The notes: generated by a model from the letters alone, not told the origin. Counted from the first letter of the stretch, positions 8,238 to 17,308 are shown. The stretch is DNA of 46,624 bases from Solirubrobacteraceae bacterium (GCA_030151725.1 JASLDD010000140.1:1-46624); one strand, 5' to 3'. A program made the numbers and translations.

Positions 8238-9464
8238 ATGCGTGCCGACCGCCTCGCACCGCTGCTCGCCGTGCTGGCGCTCTGTTGCGTCGAGTTGCTC
8301 TCCGGATGCGGAAAGGGGGCGGGAGCATCCTCATCGAGAGCCGCGCGCAAGCTGGTGCCCGTGACGGCCGAGGGCGCCGTGAGCCTGGTGACGCGCAACA
8401 CCACCCGCCTCGGCGGCTCCGATGCTGCCACCGATGCCGCCGCAGTCGCCCGCGCCGTGTACCCCGGGCTGACGACCGCCACGCGCCCCCAGGTGGTGGT
8501 ACTGGTCGACGAGCGCAACTGGCCCGCCGCACTCGCAGCCTCCGAGCTAGCCGGCGCACCTCTCGGCGCACCGATCCTCTACACGCAGGGCAATGTGCTG
8601 CCACCCGTGACCGTGGAAGCTCTCAAGGCGCTCAACCCGGTGGGCACGTCCGCATTGGGAGACACCCAGGTGCTGCGGATCGGGACCAACGCATCCGTGC
8701 CCAAGCGATACCTCACACGCACGCTGCCCGTAGGCGATGCGCCCGTCACAGCTGCGACCGTCGAGCGCCTGGCGTTTGCCAACACCGGCGCCAACGCGCC
8801 CCATCAGGTGATCGTGGTGCCCGCCAATGCGCCGCGAGCACTGCAGATGCCGGCCGCCGGGTTGGCTGCCGAGAGCATCGCGCCGATCCTGTTCGTCACC
8901 TCCGGGCGCGTGCCCGCCGCCACAGCCTCTGTGCTCGCGAACCTTCACCATCCCTCCATCTATGTGCTGGACGGCGTCGGCGCGGGACAAGCGACGCTCT
9001 CCGAGCTGGGGCACCTTGGAACCGTCCATCAGCTCAATCAACCCACCGGCAGCGAACAGGCGAGCCCAAGCGCCAACTCGATTGCAGTCGCGCGCTATAC
9101 CGACGGGCAGTTCGGCTGGGGCGTCAAAGAACCGGGCCACGGCCTGGTGTTCGCCAGCGCCACCAAACCGCTTGATGGCCCCGCCGCTGCGCTGCTGTCG
9201 GCGACGGCCAACTATGGGCCGCTGCTGCTGCTCGAAGCCCCAAGCCAGATACCGGCCGCGCTGGCGGCTTATCTCGGCGACATCCAGCCCGCCTACACCG
9301 AAGCCTTCAACTACCGCCCCGTGCGCGGCGTCTACAATCACGGCTGGCTGATCGGTGACGTGCACTCGATCTCGGCCGTCACCCAGGCCGAACTCGACTC
9401 ACTGCTGGAGATCAGTCCACGCAGAGAAGCATCCGGAGAATCTTCGGCCTCCCAGGTCGAATAG
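8238..9464 (+). CDS. Lipoprotein with cell-wall-binding-like repeats
   Basis: 408 residues. The N-terminus is a lipoprotein signal: basic start, hydrophobic LLAVLALCCVELL, lipobox LSGC with Cys24 or so, then a Gly/Ser-rich spacer. The body has repeated units of the cell-wall-binding repeat 2 type (TRLGGSDAATDAAAVARAVYPG; LATA-like VVLVDERNWPAALAAS; GAPILYTQGN; LPPVTVEALKAL), seen twice more at about 180-250 and 290-370. The ATG at 8238 is chosen because it places the signal peptide first, although the frame opens at 8163. It is divergent from the NlpC/P60 gene. Likely surface-anchored; precise role unknown. Confidence 0.75.
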   Translation: MRADRLAPLLAVLALCCVELLSGCGKGAGASSSRAARKLVPVTAEGAVSLVTRNTTRLGGSDAATDAAAVARAVYPGLTTATRPQVVVLVDERNWPAALAASELAGAPLGAPILYTQGNVLPPVTVEALKALNPVGTSALGDTQVLRIGTNASVPKRYLTRTLPVGDAPVTAATVERLAFANTGANAPHQVIVVPANAPRALQMPAAGLAAESIAPILFVTSGRVPAATASVLANLHHPSIYVLDGVGAGQATLSELGHLGTVHQLNQPTGSEQASPSANSIAVARYTDGQFGWGVKEPGHGLVFASATKPLDGPAAALLSATANYGPLLLLEAPSQIPAALAAYLGDIQPAYTEAFNYRPVRGVYNHGWLIGDVHSISAVTQAELDSLLEISPRREASGESSASQVE

Positions 9465-9476
9465 CGGAAGGCCAAA

Positions 9477-9758
9477 TTGAGCCAGGCAGAGGACCCCCGT
9501 CGCGTAAACAGCACCCACGAGGTGACGCTCGAGGATGTGCGCCAGCTGATGGGCGCCTCCACACCCCACTTCGCCCTGCAGCTGCGCAACCGCATCGCCA
9601 AGCTGATCTCCCCGCTGCCCGCAACTCACCCCGCCCGGATCGAAGGCGAGCGTGAGATCGCAAGGCTGCAGCAGCTCGGCTTCACGGGCGAGACGCGCGG
9701 CGAGGGCGCCGCCGAGGGCGAGCGCCCGCTGCCCTCACTCAGCCTCTCAGCCGAGTAG
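9477..9758 (+). CDS. Small conserved-looking cytosolic protein, function unknown
   Basis: 93 residues, TTG start preceded by GGAAGG, 12 bases after the lipoprotein gene and so probably co-transcribed with it. No signal peptide or membrane segment. The middle (DVRQLMGASTPHFALQLRNRIAKLI, then HPARIEGEREIARLQQLG) looks helical, the C-terminal third is Gly/Glu-rich and probably disordered. I do not recognise a family. Confidence 0.7.
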   Translation: MSQAEDPRRVNSTHEVTLEDVRQLMGASTPHFALQLRNRIAKLISPLPATHPARIEGEREIARLQQLGFTGETRGEGAAEGERPLPSLSLSAE

Positions 9759-9820
9759 CCCACCGCCTGAGCAACACCTCGGCGCCTCCACAGAGCCGCG
9801 GCACCCAGTCGCGTGCTCCC

Positions 9821-10366
9821 TCAGCTGCGCCCCGAGAAGGTGCGCTCTCGGCGCGCGTCCAAAAAGCGCAGGCGCAGCATTTTGAACAGGAACGTCGCCA
9901 ACGCCCCGTCGAGCAGCAGCAGCGGTACGTTGACCCACCGCGGGACCCGCGTGAGGGCGGCCAGCGCCAGGATCACAATCGAGTGGAAGGCCACGGTGGG
10001 AAGCAGCGCCAGAATCAGCGTGTGCGAGCGGTAGCCGCTGAGGTGCTCTCTCAGCGTGACCTCAATCGTCCCCAGCGCCACCGCCACAAGACCGGCAATC
10101 AACGTGGGGCCGCCGCTTGAGAAGCCGCCCGACTTGGCACGGCTGAAGCCCACGATCGTCGCAATCGCGCCCACCAGGATCAACAGCTCCGACAGCGGAA
10201 AGGGATGCCACGGCGCCTGCGGGCGCTCGCCCACGGACATAGGGGCTTTGTAGCCTGAGGGCTTCTGCTGCACGGGCCGGCTCGGAGAGGGAGCCGCCGG
10301 CGCACCCGCCGAGCCCGCCCGCCGCTTGCGCGAGCGCCCCCGCCGCCCCGTGTTGCGCTTGGCCAC
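9821..10366 (-). CDS. Small integral membrane protein, function unknown
   Basis: 181 residues. Residues 1-45 are basic and proline-rich (RRGRSRKRRAG) and probably cytosolic. About four hydrophobic segments follow: LSELLILVGAIATIVGF, TLIAGLVAVALGTIEV, HTLILALLPTVAFHSIVILALAAL and VNVPLLLLDGALATFLF. No catalytic motif is visible. It is divergent from xseA across 75 bases. Family not recognised. Confidence 0.7.
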   Translation of the reverse strand: MAKRNTGRRGRSRKRRAGSAGAPAAPSPSRPVQQKPSGYKAPMSVGERPQAPWHPFPLSELLILVGAIATIVGFSRAKSGGFSSGGPTLIAGLVAVALGTIEVTLREHLSGYRSHTLILALLPTVAFHSIVILALAALTRVPRWVNVPLLLLDGALATFLFKMLRLRFLDARRERTFSGRS

Positions 10367-10441
10367 GGCGGTAGCTTAGAAGCCCCCGACGTGCTCGGCA
10401 TGCCCAGCCGACCTGTCACAGCCAGCGCCTATCCTCTGGCC

Positions 10442-11770
10442 ATGTCCTCGATCGTCCCGTCCGCCCGACCCGAGGACGGGGGCATTCCCGAGAGCAAGCT
10501 CTCTGGGCCGTTCCCCGTCGGCGAGTACGCGGCTGCGCTTCGCTCCAAGCTGCGCTCCTTTGCACGCGTGCAGCTGATGGGCGAGCTCGTCAACCTGCGC
10601 TCGGCCCGCGCGCGCGTGTACTTCGAGCTGCGCGACGCCTCCGGCGCGATTCCGTGCAGCGCCTGGCGCCAGGACTGGGAGGCGATCCTCGCCCGCTCGG
10701 GCGGCACGCTCGCCGACGGCATGCAGGTGGTGGTGGCCGGTGGCTGTGACTACTACCCCGGCAGCGCCACCTCCTCGCCCGGTTTCTCCTTCTCGGTGGT
10801 CGACCTGCGGGTGGCCGGCGAGGGAGACCTGCTGGCCAAGATCGAGCGCCTGCGCCGAGCTCTCGACGCCGAGGGGTTGCTGGCGCCGCAGAAGGCCCTT
10901 GCCATGCAGATGCTGCCGCGGAGCATCGGGGTCATCACCGGCGAGGGTGGCAAGGCCCGCGACGACGTGCAGGCGGCGCTCGCCCGCCGTGGCTGGTCGG
11001 GACGTCTGGTGTGGGCGTTCACGCCCGTGCAGGACCGCCACGCCGCACCGGCGATCGTTCGTGCGTTGGGAGATCTGGCGGCTGTGGCGCAGGTCGACGT
11101 GGTGATCGTGGCGCGCGGCGGCGGCTCGCTGGCGGACCTGCTGTGCTTCTGCGACGAGACCCTGTGCCGCACGGTGGCCCTGCTGGGGGTGCCCGTGATC
11201 GCCTCCGTGGGGCACCACACAGATCGAACGCTGCTCGACGACGTGGCGGCCGTCAGCTGCTCCACCCCCACTCACGCAGCCGAGGCAGCAGTGGGCCTGG
11301 ACTGCCGCAGGGCGCGCGCCGACCAGCTCGCGCGTGCGGCTCGCCTGCGCGAGCACGGCCGGCGGGCGGTCCTCTCCCGGGCCCGGCAGCTGACGATGCT
11401 CTCGCGCGCCCCCGCCGCGCACCTGGAGCGCCAGCAGACACGCCTGCATCAACAGCTCCGAGAGATTCGAGCCGGCTCGCGGCGGCGGATCGAGTCAGAG
11501 CTCAAGCTGACCGAGCGACGCGCAATCGTACTGGCCCGCAAGGTCGACTCCTCCGTGCTCGACTGCCGCGAGCGCCGCCCCCGGGAGCTCGAGCGGCTGG
11601 CGCTGGCACTCGGCGGCCATGACCCGCAGCGGACGTTGGAGCGTGGCTACGCGCTCGTGCAGACGCCCGACGGGAATGCCATCTCCACTGCCCAGGAGGC
11701 CGGGCGCGCGCAGTCGCTGAGGCTGCGCTTCGCCGACGCCACGATCGCAGCCGTGGTGCAGGGGCAATGA
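10442..11770 (+). CDS. xseA: Exodeoxyribonuclease VII large subunit
   Basis: Catalytic subunit of the ExoVII single-strand DNA exonuclease. 442 residues. N-terminal OB-fold (about 20-120: VGEYAAALRSKL, VYFELRDASGAIPCSAW), then the catalytic region with GVITGEGGKARDDV, VIVARGGGSLADL, ASVGHHTD and TPTHAAE, and a charged helical C-terminus ending in the family GYALVQ motif. The ATG at 10442 is preferred to the upstream in-frame codon at 10391, which would overlap the promoter region. It overlaps xseB by four bases. Confidence 0.94.
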   Translation: MSSIVPSARPEDGGIPESKLSGPFPVGEYAAALRSKLRSFARVQLMGELVNLRSARARVYFELRDASGAIPCSAWRQDWEAILARSGGTLADGMQVVVAGGCDYYPGSATSSPGFSFSVVDLRVAGEGDLLAKIERLRRALDAEGLLAPQKALAMQMLPRSIGVITGEGGKARDDVQAALARRGWSGRLVWAFTPVQDRHAAPAIVRALGDLAAVAQVDVVIVARGGGSLADLLCFCDETLCRTVALLGVPVIASVGHHTDRTLLDDVAAVSCSTPTHAAEAAVGLDCRRARADQLARAARLREHGRRAVLSRARQLTMLSRAPAAHLERQQTRLHQQLREIRAGSRRRIESELKLTERRAIVLARKVDSSVLDCRERRPRELERLALALGGHDPQRTLERGYALVQTPDGNAISTAQEAGRAQSLRLRFADATIAAVVQGQ

Positions 11771-12012
11771 CCGAGCCCCAACAGCCGGACACCCCTGTCC
11801 TCACCTACGAGGCAGCCGCCGCCCGGGTCGAGGAGATCATCCGCCGTCTGGATTCCGGCGAGGCCAGCCTCAACGAGACCCTGGCGCTTGTGAGCGAGGG
11901 CAAGACCCTGATCGAGCTGTGCGCCGGCGAGCTGACAGCCGTGGGGGCCGCATTGGAGGAGCTGCGCCTGGATGAGCTCGTCGCACGCCTCGAACGCGAG
12001 TCCTCCACATGA
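11767..12012 (+). CDS. xseB: Exodeoxyribonuclease VII small subunit
   Basis: 81 residues, the expected size. The family core is seen in TYEAAAARVEEIIRRLDSGEASLNETLALVSEGKTLI. Two helices form a hairpin that binds XseA. The ATG overlaps the xseA stop (ATGA), and its own TGA overlaps the next gene's ATG in the same way, so all three are probably translated in a coupled manner. Confidence 0.93.
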   Translation: MTEPQQPDTPVLTYEAAAARVEEIIRRLDSGEASLNETLALVSEGKTLIELCAGELTAVGAALEELRLDELVARLERESST

Positions 12013-13058
12013 GCACCTGGGAGCGCCTCGCCGGGCTCGCAGTCGAGATCGACGACTACACACTCGAGCCGCTGCAGGACACCGTCTCCAGTGGCTTTGA
12101 GCGCAAGAGCACGGTCATCCACCTGCGCGGCGCCGGGGGGGAGGGGATCGGCGAGGACGTGACCTACGACGCGGTCGATCACGAGATCCTGCAGGCGGCC
12201 GGCCCGACGCTGCCGCTGAGTGGGAGCTTCACCCTGGCCTCCTTCTGCGAGAGGCTGGCTGAGCTGTCGCTCTTCCCGGAGCCCCCCCAGCGGGACGTCT
12301 CGGCGCGGTATCGCACCTGGGCGTATGAGTCTGCGGCGCTCGACCTGGCGCTGAGACAGGCTGGTATCTCGCTGCACGAGGCGCTCGGCCGCACGCCCGA
12401 GCCTGTTCGATTCGTGGTCTCGCTGCGACTCGGCGAGCCGCCCTCCATGCAGCCGCTGCGCGAACGTCTGGACGCCTACCCGTGGCTGCGCTTCAAGCTC
12501 GACCCCACCAGCTCCTGGGATGAGCAGCTGATCGCCGAGCTGGTGAGCACGGGCGCTGTGGACTCGGTGGACTTCAAGGGCTACTACGTTGGCTCCGTCG
12601 TCGACCAGCCCGCCGATCCAATCCTCTACGGTCGGGTCGCTGAGGCGTTCCCGCAGGCGTGGATCGAGGACCCGGCCCTGACCGAGGAGACAGATGCGGT
12701 GCTTGCCGCCCATCGTGAGCGCTTCTCCTGGGATGCGCCCATCCACTCCATCGAGGACATCCAGGCACTGCCCTATCCGCCGCGCATGGTCAACATCAAG
12801 CCCTCGCGCCTGGGCGGGCTGCGCAACCTGCTCGACGCCTACGACTACTGCGCCGAGCGTGGCATCGGCAACTACGGCGGCGGCCAATTCGAGCTGGGGA
12901 TCGGACGGGTCCAGAACCAGTACCTCGCCTCGCTATTCCACGCCGACGCCCCCAACGATGTCGCCCCTACCGGCTTCAACCTGCCCTCTCCCCCCGCCGG
13001 CCTGCCCGCCAGTCCGTTGACGCCGCAGCCATCCGGCGTGGGCTTCCGCTGGGGCTGA
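12009..13058 (+). CDS. Enolase-superfamily protein (muconate cycloisomerase/epimerase-like)
   Basis: 349 residues with the two-domain layout of the superfamily. Capping domain about 1-125, then a barrel with metal-ligand positions visible as VDFKG (Asp), WIEDP (Glu) and SIEDI (Glu/Asp), followed by NIKPSRLGGL (base Lys) and GGGQFELGIGR. The first barrel strand reads RFKLD in place of the usual KxK, so one catalytic lysine position differs from classical dipeptide epimerases or o-succinylbenzoate synthases. Substrate cannot be told from sequence. Its ATG overlaps xseB by four bases, an odd partner for a DNA-repair nuclease. Confidence 0.8.
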   Translation: MSTWERLAGLAVEIDDYTLEPLQDTVSSGFERKSTVIHLRGAGGEGIGEDVTYDAVDHEILQAAGPTLPLSGSFTLASFCERLAELSLFPEPPQRDVSARYRTWAYESAALDLALRQAGISLHEALGRTPEPVRFVVSLRLGEPPSMQPLRERLDAYPWLRFKLDPTSSWDEQLIAELVSTGAVDSVDFKGYYVGSVVDQPADPILYGRVAEAFPQAWIEDPALTEETDAVLAAHRERFSWDAPIHSIEDIQALPYPPRMVNIKPSRLGGLRNLLDAYDYCAERGIGNYGGGQFELGIGRVQNQYLASLFHADAPNDVAPTGFNLPSPPAGLPASPLTPQPSGVGFRWG

Positions 13059-13187
13059 GCCCTGCGCAGCGCAACTTCTCTGGCGCTCCTACGTTTGCCA
13101 AGGCAGAGCCGGTAACGTCGGGACCTCGCTGATCGGGCCGGAAAAGACAGCCTCGACGACCGCTAAGGCTTGAGGCAAAGGGGTTTT

Positions 13188-14726
13188 GTGATCTTGGCTA
13201 GCACAGCCGCCCACAGGCGATCGACGCATCTCGCAGCAGCTTCGGCTGCGCTGCTGGTCGTTGCCCTCAGTCTCTCAAGCGTAGCCCTTGCCGCCAGCCC
13301 CGGCGGCACTGGCGCACCCGGCTCGACCACTGCCGCGCCCAAGGCCACCAATGTCGTCTCCTCCCTGCACGTCACCTCGGTGCGCATCACCCGCGTCAGC
13401 TGCATGCCCGCCACCAAATGCAGCGGCAACCCCCACCAGGTCTCCACTCACGGCACGCTGATGCTTCAAGGAGTGGGCCTGCGCAGCGGCATGGTCGTGG
13501 CCTTCCCCAAAGCCCCTGGAGCGCGCATCAGCCGAACCTCACCCGCCTCCCACCTGCGCCAAGCGAGCGCCGGGCTGATCGTCACCGTCCCCGCCAGCGC
13601 CCACTCGGGGCACATCATGATCCTGCTCAGCCACAAGCGCTACACGAGCTCCTACGGTCCCATCTACGTCTACAAGCACGCCCTGCACCCCCCCGTGGTG
13701 GCAGTGTCGGCTCCTGCCGCCGTTGGTGCTGTGAGCGGCACGGCCTTTGATGGGCAGGGCATGTGGATCTGGTACGTGAGCAAATCCAGTGGCGGCAGCG
13801 TCCCCGCGATCATCGCCCAGGCCCATGCTGCGGGCGTGGGCACCGTGTTCGTCAAGAGCTCCGACGGCTCGAGCAACTACTGGAGCCAGTTCTCGCCGCA
13901 GCTAGTCGCAGAACTCCACGCAGCCGGCTTGAAAGTCTGCGCGTGGCAGTACGTCTACGGCACCAACCCAGCAGGCGAGGCCACCCTCGGCGCCGAGGCC
14001 GTCGCCAACGGCGCCGACTGTCTGGTCATCGATGCAGAGGCCGAGTACGAAGGCCACTATGCAGCCGCCCAGACCTACATCCGCGATCTGCGCGTCAAGG
14101 TCGGCGTCGACTACCCGGTGGCGCTCGCCTCCTTCCCCTACGTCTCCTACCACCCCTCCTTCCCCTACTCCGTGTTCCTGGGGCCCGAAGGCGCCCAGTA
14201 CAACGCCCCGCAGATGTACTGGAAGGACATAGGCGTCTCCGTGGACACCGTCTACGCAAACACATACATCGCCAACCGCATGTACGGGCGTCCCATATTT
14301 CCGCTCGGGCAGACCTACGGGGGCGTCTCCAGCGCCGATCTGCTGCGCTTCCGCCAGGAGGCCGTCGACTACGGCGCCACCGGCTGGTCCTTCTGGGACT
14401 GGCAGGAAACCGGCTCCAGCGGCTGGAGCACCTTGGCGGCGCCCCTCGCACCCCTCACGACCGTCGTGCCCAACACCACCTACCCCGAACTCGCCAAAGG
14501 CAGCAAAGGCGATCAGGTGCTGTGGATGCAGGAGCACCTCGCCACCGCCGAGCCCACCCAGGAAACGACCGGCACCTTCGGCACCCAGACAACCGCCAAC
14601 CTAGAGGCATTCCAAACCGCCCACGCCATACCCGCAAGCGGTGTCACCGACGCCGCCACCTGGGCTGCCCTGCTCGCGCTGGCCCCTGTGGCCGTCGATT
14701 GGACGGGCGGCGGCCCGGAAGGCTGA
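13188..14726 (+). CDS. Secreted glycoside-hydrolase-like (DUF1906-type) protein with peptidoglycan-binding domain
   Basis: 512 residues. Signal peptide about 1-35 (LAAASAALLVVALSLSSVALAAS), an N-terminal beta-rich region (about 60-170), a TIM-barrel-like domain (about 190-430: GMWIWYVSKSSGG, VGTVFVKSSDGS, ADCLVIDAEAEYEG, GWSFWDWQE), and a C-terminal PG_binding_1 domain (KGSKGDQVLWMQEHL to WAALLAL). Acidic residues in LVIDAEAE sit where the catalytic acid of lysozyme-like barrels would be. GTG at 13188 has AAAGGGG upstream; a TTG at 13170 is weaker. Probably acts on or binds the wall. A 129-bp leader precedes it without a recognised riboswitch. Confidence 0.78.
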   Translation: MILASTAAHRRSTHLAAASAALLVVALSLSSVALAASPGGTGAPGSTTAAPKATNVVSSLHVTSVRITRVSCMPATKCSGNPHQVSTHGTLMLQGVGLRSGMVVAFPKAPGARISRTSPASHLRQASAGLIVTVPASAHSGHIMILLSHKRYTSSYGPIYVYKHALHPPVVAVSAPAAVGAVSGTAFDGQGMWIWYVSKSSGGSVPAIIAQAHAAGVGTVFVKSSDGSSNYWSQFSPQLVAELHAAGLKVCAWQYVYGTNPAGEATLGAEAVANGADCLVIDAEAEYEGHYAAAQTYIRDLRVKVGVDYPVALASFPYVSYHPSFPYSVFLGPEGAQYNAPQMYWKDIGVSVDTVYANTYIANRMYGRPIFPLGQTYGGVSSADLLRFRQEAVDYGATGWSFWDWQETGSSGWSTLAAPLAPLTTVVPNTTYPELAKGSKGDQVLWMQEHLATAEPTQETTGTFGTQTTANLEAFQTAHAIPASGVTDAATWAALLALAPVAVDWTGGGPEG

Positions 14727-14797
14727 AGGCAGCCGTCTGGTGGCGGTGGGGGCATGGCGAGAGCGGACCATAACGCGTGCCCTTGACGCCGCCCACC

Positions 14798-14857
14798 AAT
14801 ACTCTCCTTTGCAACGCTGTGTAACCATGGTTATACAGCAGGCGCTGGGAGAGTAAT
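14798..14857. repeat. Single copy of the intergenic palindromic repeat
   Basis: Between convergent genes. The inner dyad GCTGTGTAACCA (14816-14827) is followed directly by TGGTTATACAGC (14828-14839), a 24-bp palindrome with one mismatch centred on CCATGG. Outer arms AATACTCTCC (14798-14807) and GGAGAGTAAT (14848-14857) form a second inverted repeat. ATGGCGAG-GCGGAC-like sequence occurs on both sides (14754 and 14855). Confidence 0.8.
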
Positions 14858-14882
14858 GGCGAGCGGACGGACCTCCTGCTGG

Positions 14883-16055
14883 TCAGATCCTCTGAATGAG
14901 CGTCCCCGTACCCAGCCCGCCACCGCAGCACATCGTCACGAGGCCAGTCTCCTTGTCGGAGCGCTCGAGCTCGTGCAGCAGCGTCGTGATCAGCCGGGCG
15001 CCCGTGGAGCCGAGGGGGTGACCTAGCGCCATCGCGCCGCCGTTGACATTCACGCGGTCCATGTCAGGGCTCAGCTCGCGGCGCCATGCCGCCACCACGG
15101 GCGCAAACGCCTCGTTGATCTCGAACAGGTCGATGTCGTCGATCTTCATGCCGTTGCGCTCCAGGATCTTGCGCGTGGCCGGGATCGGGCCCTCGAGCAT
15201 TTTCACGGGGTCGCAGCCCACGGTCGTCTGGTCGACGATCCGTGCACGCGCCCTCAGCCCCAGTGCCTTGGCCTTGTCAGCCGACATCAGCAGCACAGCA
15301 GCCGCGCCATCTGAGATCTGGGAAGCGTTGCCCGCCGTGATCTTGCCGTCGGGCTTGAACGCCGGCTTGAGCTGCGACAGCGCCTCCAGGCTCGTTTCGG
15401 GACGAATGCCCTGGTCGGTCACGTACTCGGTCCCGTCGACGCTCATCGGCACTATCTCGCGCTCGAAGCGTCCCTCCTCGGTCGCCTGATGGGCCAGACG
15501 GTGCGAGCGCACAGCCAGCTCGTCGAGCTCAGAGCGGGAGATCTCCCACTGGTCGGCGATCATCTCCGCGCCAAGGCCCTGACCGACGATGTTGTGCTTG
15601 GCCATCAGCTCCGGCGTGAACGCATAACCGAAGTCCTCCTGCGTCTTCATGCCCGCAGCAAACGGCAGGTGGCCCATGTGCTCCACGCCCGAACCAATCA
15701 TCGCGTCGTGCACCCCTGCCGCGATCAGCGCAGCTGAGAAGTTCACAGCCTGCTGAGCTGAGCCGCACTGACGGTCCACAGTCGTGCCCGGCGTCTCAAT
15801 CGGAAGCCCCGCCTGCAGCCAAGCGTTGCGGGCGATATTGAAGCCCTGCTCGCCGAACTGCTGCACGCACCCTGCAATGACGTCCTCGACCTCCGAAGCA
15901 TCCACACCCGAGCGCTCAATCACCTCGGTGTAGACCTTGGCCAGCAGCGTGTTGGGATGGGTGTCCTTGTAGTAGCCCTTCTCCTTGTGCCCGCGCCCAA
16001 TCGGCGTACGCACAGCCTCCACGATCACTACTTCGCGGCCCTCTTGTTGCCTCAT
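14883..16055 (-). CDS. Acetyl-CoA C-acyltransferase (thiolase)
   Basis: 390 residues, full thiolase length. Nucleophile Cys97 in VDRQCGSAQQA, base His in the NEAFAPV region (about 303-309) and the second cysteine in TMCCGGGLGTG near the C-terminus. Catalyses thiolytic cleavage of 3-ketoacyl-CoA or the reverse condensation. The ATG at 16055 has AGGAGG 9 bases upstream. It is divergent from a 3-hydroxyacyl-CoA dehydrogenase, its pathway neighbour, and both would share the operator at 16205-16226. Chain-length preference cannot be told. Confidence 0.92.
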   Translation of the reverse strand: MRQQEGREVVIVEAVRTPIGRGHKEKGYYKDTHPNTLLAKVYTEVIERSGVDASEVEDVIAGCVQQFGEQGFNIARNAWLQAGLPIETPGTTVDRQCGSAQQAVNFSAALIAAGVHDAMIGSGVEHMGHLPFAAGMKTQEDFGYAFTPELMAKHNIVGQGLGAEMIADQWEISRSELDELAVRSHRLAHQATEEGRFEREIVPMSVDGTEYVTDQGIRPETSLEALSQLKPAFKPDGKITAGNASQISDGAAAVLLMSADKAKALGLRARARIVDQTTVGCDPVKMLEGPIPATRKILERNGMKIDDIDLFEINEAFAPVVAAWRRELSPDMDRVNVNGGAMALGHPLGSTGARLITTLLHELERSDKETGLVTMCCGGGLGTGTLIQRI

Positions 16056-16204
16056 GTCAGCAGTCCTCCTGCAGTGTGTTGCCCGGCGGAATAGGGAGGG
16101 GACCGGGGTGGCCGTTAGGGGCGCGGGACCCGATCAAAATGCGATCGGGGCGCTTCTGAGAACATGCCCGGACCCTGCACCCTTACTCTATCGCGTCAAA
16201 TCGA

Positions 16205-16226
16205 TTGACTGGTCAGTCAGCCAGTG
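16205..16226. promoter_or_regulatory. Dyad operator in the thiolase/hydroxyacyl-CoA dehydrogenase divergent gap
   Basis: TTGACTGGTCAGTCAG (16205-16220) contains GACT-GGTC-AGTC and is nested in ACTGG-TCAGTCAG-CCAGT (16208-16225). The shape resembles TetR-family fatty-acid regulators' sites. It lies 36 bases before the GTG of the dehydrogenase and about 150 bases before the thiolase. Confidence 0.5.
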
Positions 16227-16261
16227 ACAAAGATCAACCCCAAGACAGTCAAAGGAGCACA

Positions 16262-17056
16262 GTGAGCAAACGTCTCGCCGTCGCCGGCAGCGGCGCAATC
16301 GCCTGTGGCCTGGCAGCAACGGCCGCCCACCACGGGCCCGTGCTGCTTCTCGCCCGCTCCAACAGCTCCGCCGAGCGCGCTCGCGCGACCGTCGAGAAGA
16401 CCCTCGCCCGCCTCCATGCCGAGGTCGATCCCGAGCATGTCGAAATCGTGACCGACCCGCAGGCCCTCGCCGAGGCCACCTTCGTGGTGGAGGCCGTCGT
16501 CGAGGACCACGACGTCAAGGCAGGCCTTCTGGGCGAGCTCAACGCCATCCTCGAGCCCGACGCCATCCTCGCGAGCACCACCTCCTCGCTGTCCGTCGAG
16601 CAGCTCGCGCAGGCCAGCGGGCGTCCCGAGTGCTTCCTTGGTCTCCATGTCTTCAACCCGGTCACCAAGATGAAGCTCGTCGAGCTGATCTTTCCCAGCA
16701 CCGCCACCGAGCAGACGCGAGCACGCGCCCTCGCCCTGTGCGAGAAACTCGAGAAGACCCCTGTGGTCGTTCCCGACGTGCCTGGCTTCGTGGTCAACAG
16801 GCTGCTCTTCCCCTATCTTTTCAACGCCGTGCGTCTACTCGAACAGACAGGCATGGACCCCACTGACATCGACACTTGCATGCGACTCGGCGCCGGCCAC
16901 CCCATGGGCCCCCTGGCGCTACTCGACCTGGTCGGCCTCGATGTCTCCAAGGCAATCGGTGAAACCATCGGCGAGCCGATCCCGCCGCGCGTGGAGGAGC
17001 TAATCGCCGGCGGCGCCCTGGGGCGAAAGAGCGGACGCGGACTGCACTCCTACTGA
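16262..17056 (+). CDS. 3-hydroxyacyl-CoA dehydrogenase (3-hydroxybutyryl-CoA dehydrogenase type)
   Basis: 264 residues. NAD-binding start KRLAVAGSGAIACG, catalytic region LGLHVFNPVTKMKLVE with the conserved His and the EIF-like ELIF, PGFVVNRLLFPYL, and a C-terminal helical domain with GAGHPMGPLALLDLVGLD. Oxidises 3-hydroxyacyl-CoA, or reduces acetoacetyl-CoA. GTG at 16262 is used because AAAGGAG stands just before it and the Rossmann fold starts at once; an in-frame extension reaches 16205 through the operator. It is slightly shorter than the usual 280 residues because the Rossmann loop is compact. Confidence 0.9.
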   Translation: MSKRLAVAGSGAIACGLAATAAHHGPVLLLARSNSSAERARATVEKTLARLHAEVDPEHVEIVTDPQALAEATFVVEAVVEDHDVKAGLLGELNAILEPDAILASTTSSLSVEQLAQASGRPECFLGLHVFNPVTKMKLVELIFPSTATEQTRARALALCEKLEKTPVVVPDVPGFVVNRLLFPYLFNAVRLLEQTGMDPTDIDTCMRLGAGHPMGPLALLDLVGLDVSKAIGETIGEPIPPRVEELIAGGALGRKSGRGLHSY

Positions 17057-17209
17057 GCACCGCCCTGCTCCTGGCGACAGATCGTCGTCGCCGAGAAACA
17101 TTTATGCAAGCTGAGGTGACTTTTAGCTGCGGTTCATCAACGTGGCGATACTTGTACATGCGACATCAAGAGTCGCATCGCACACCCGCCTCCTCCCAGT
17201 GCACACGAT

Positions 17210-17234
17210 CCGGTCCGCTCCCCCCGCGGGCCGG
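17210..17234. terminator. GC-rich hairpin between convergent genes
   Basis: CCGGTCCGC (17210-17218) pairs with GCGGGCCGG (17226-17234), one mismatch, seven-base loop of C. On the plus strand ACGTGTTTAA follows. The rest of the 252-bp gap 17057-17308 shows no gene. Confidence 0.45.
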
Positions 17235-17308
17235 ACGTGTTTAACAGGCCACCCCGCCGCCCGACTCTGAGCTTCCGCGCCAGAGACCGGGGCGGCCCGG
17301 GCGCCACC

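Noticed and set aside
13060..13187. A second c-di-AMP riboswitch before the DUF1906-like gene
   Set aside because: Only the end (ACCGCTAAGGC..GAGGC) resembles the class; the GGGGGACCCA and GGGGNGAATC blocks are missing.
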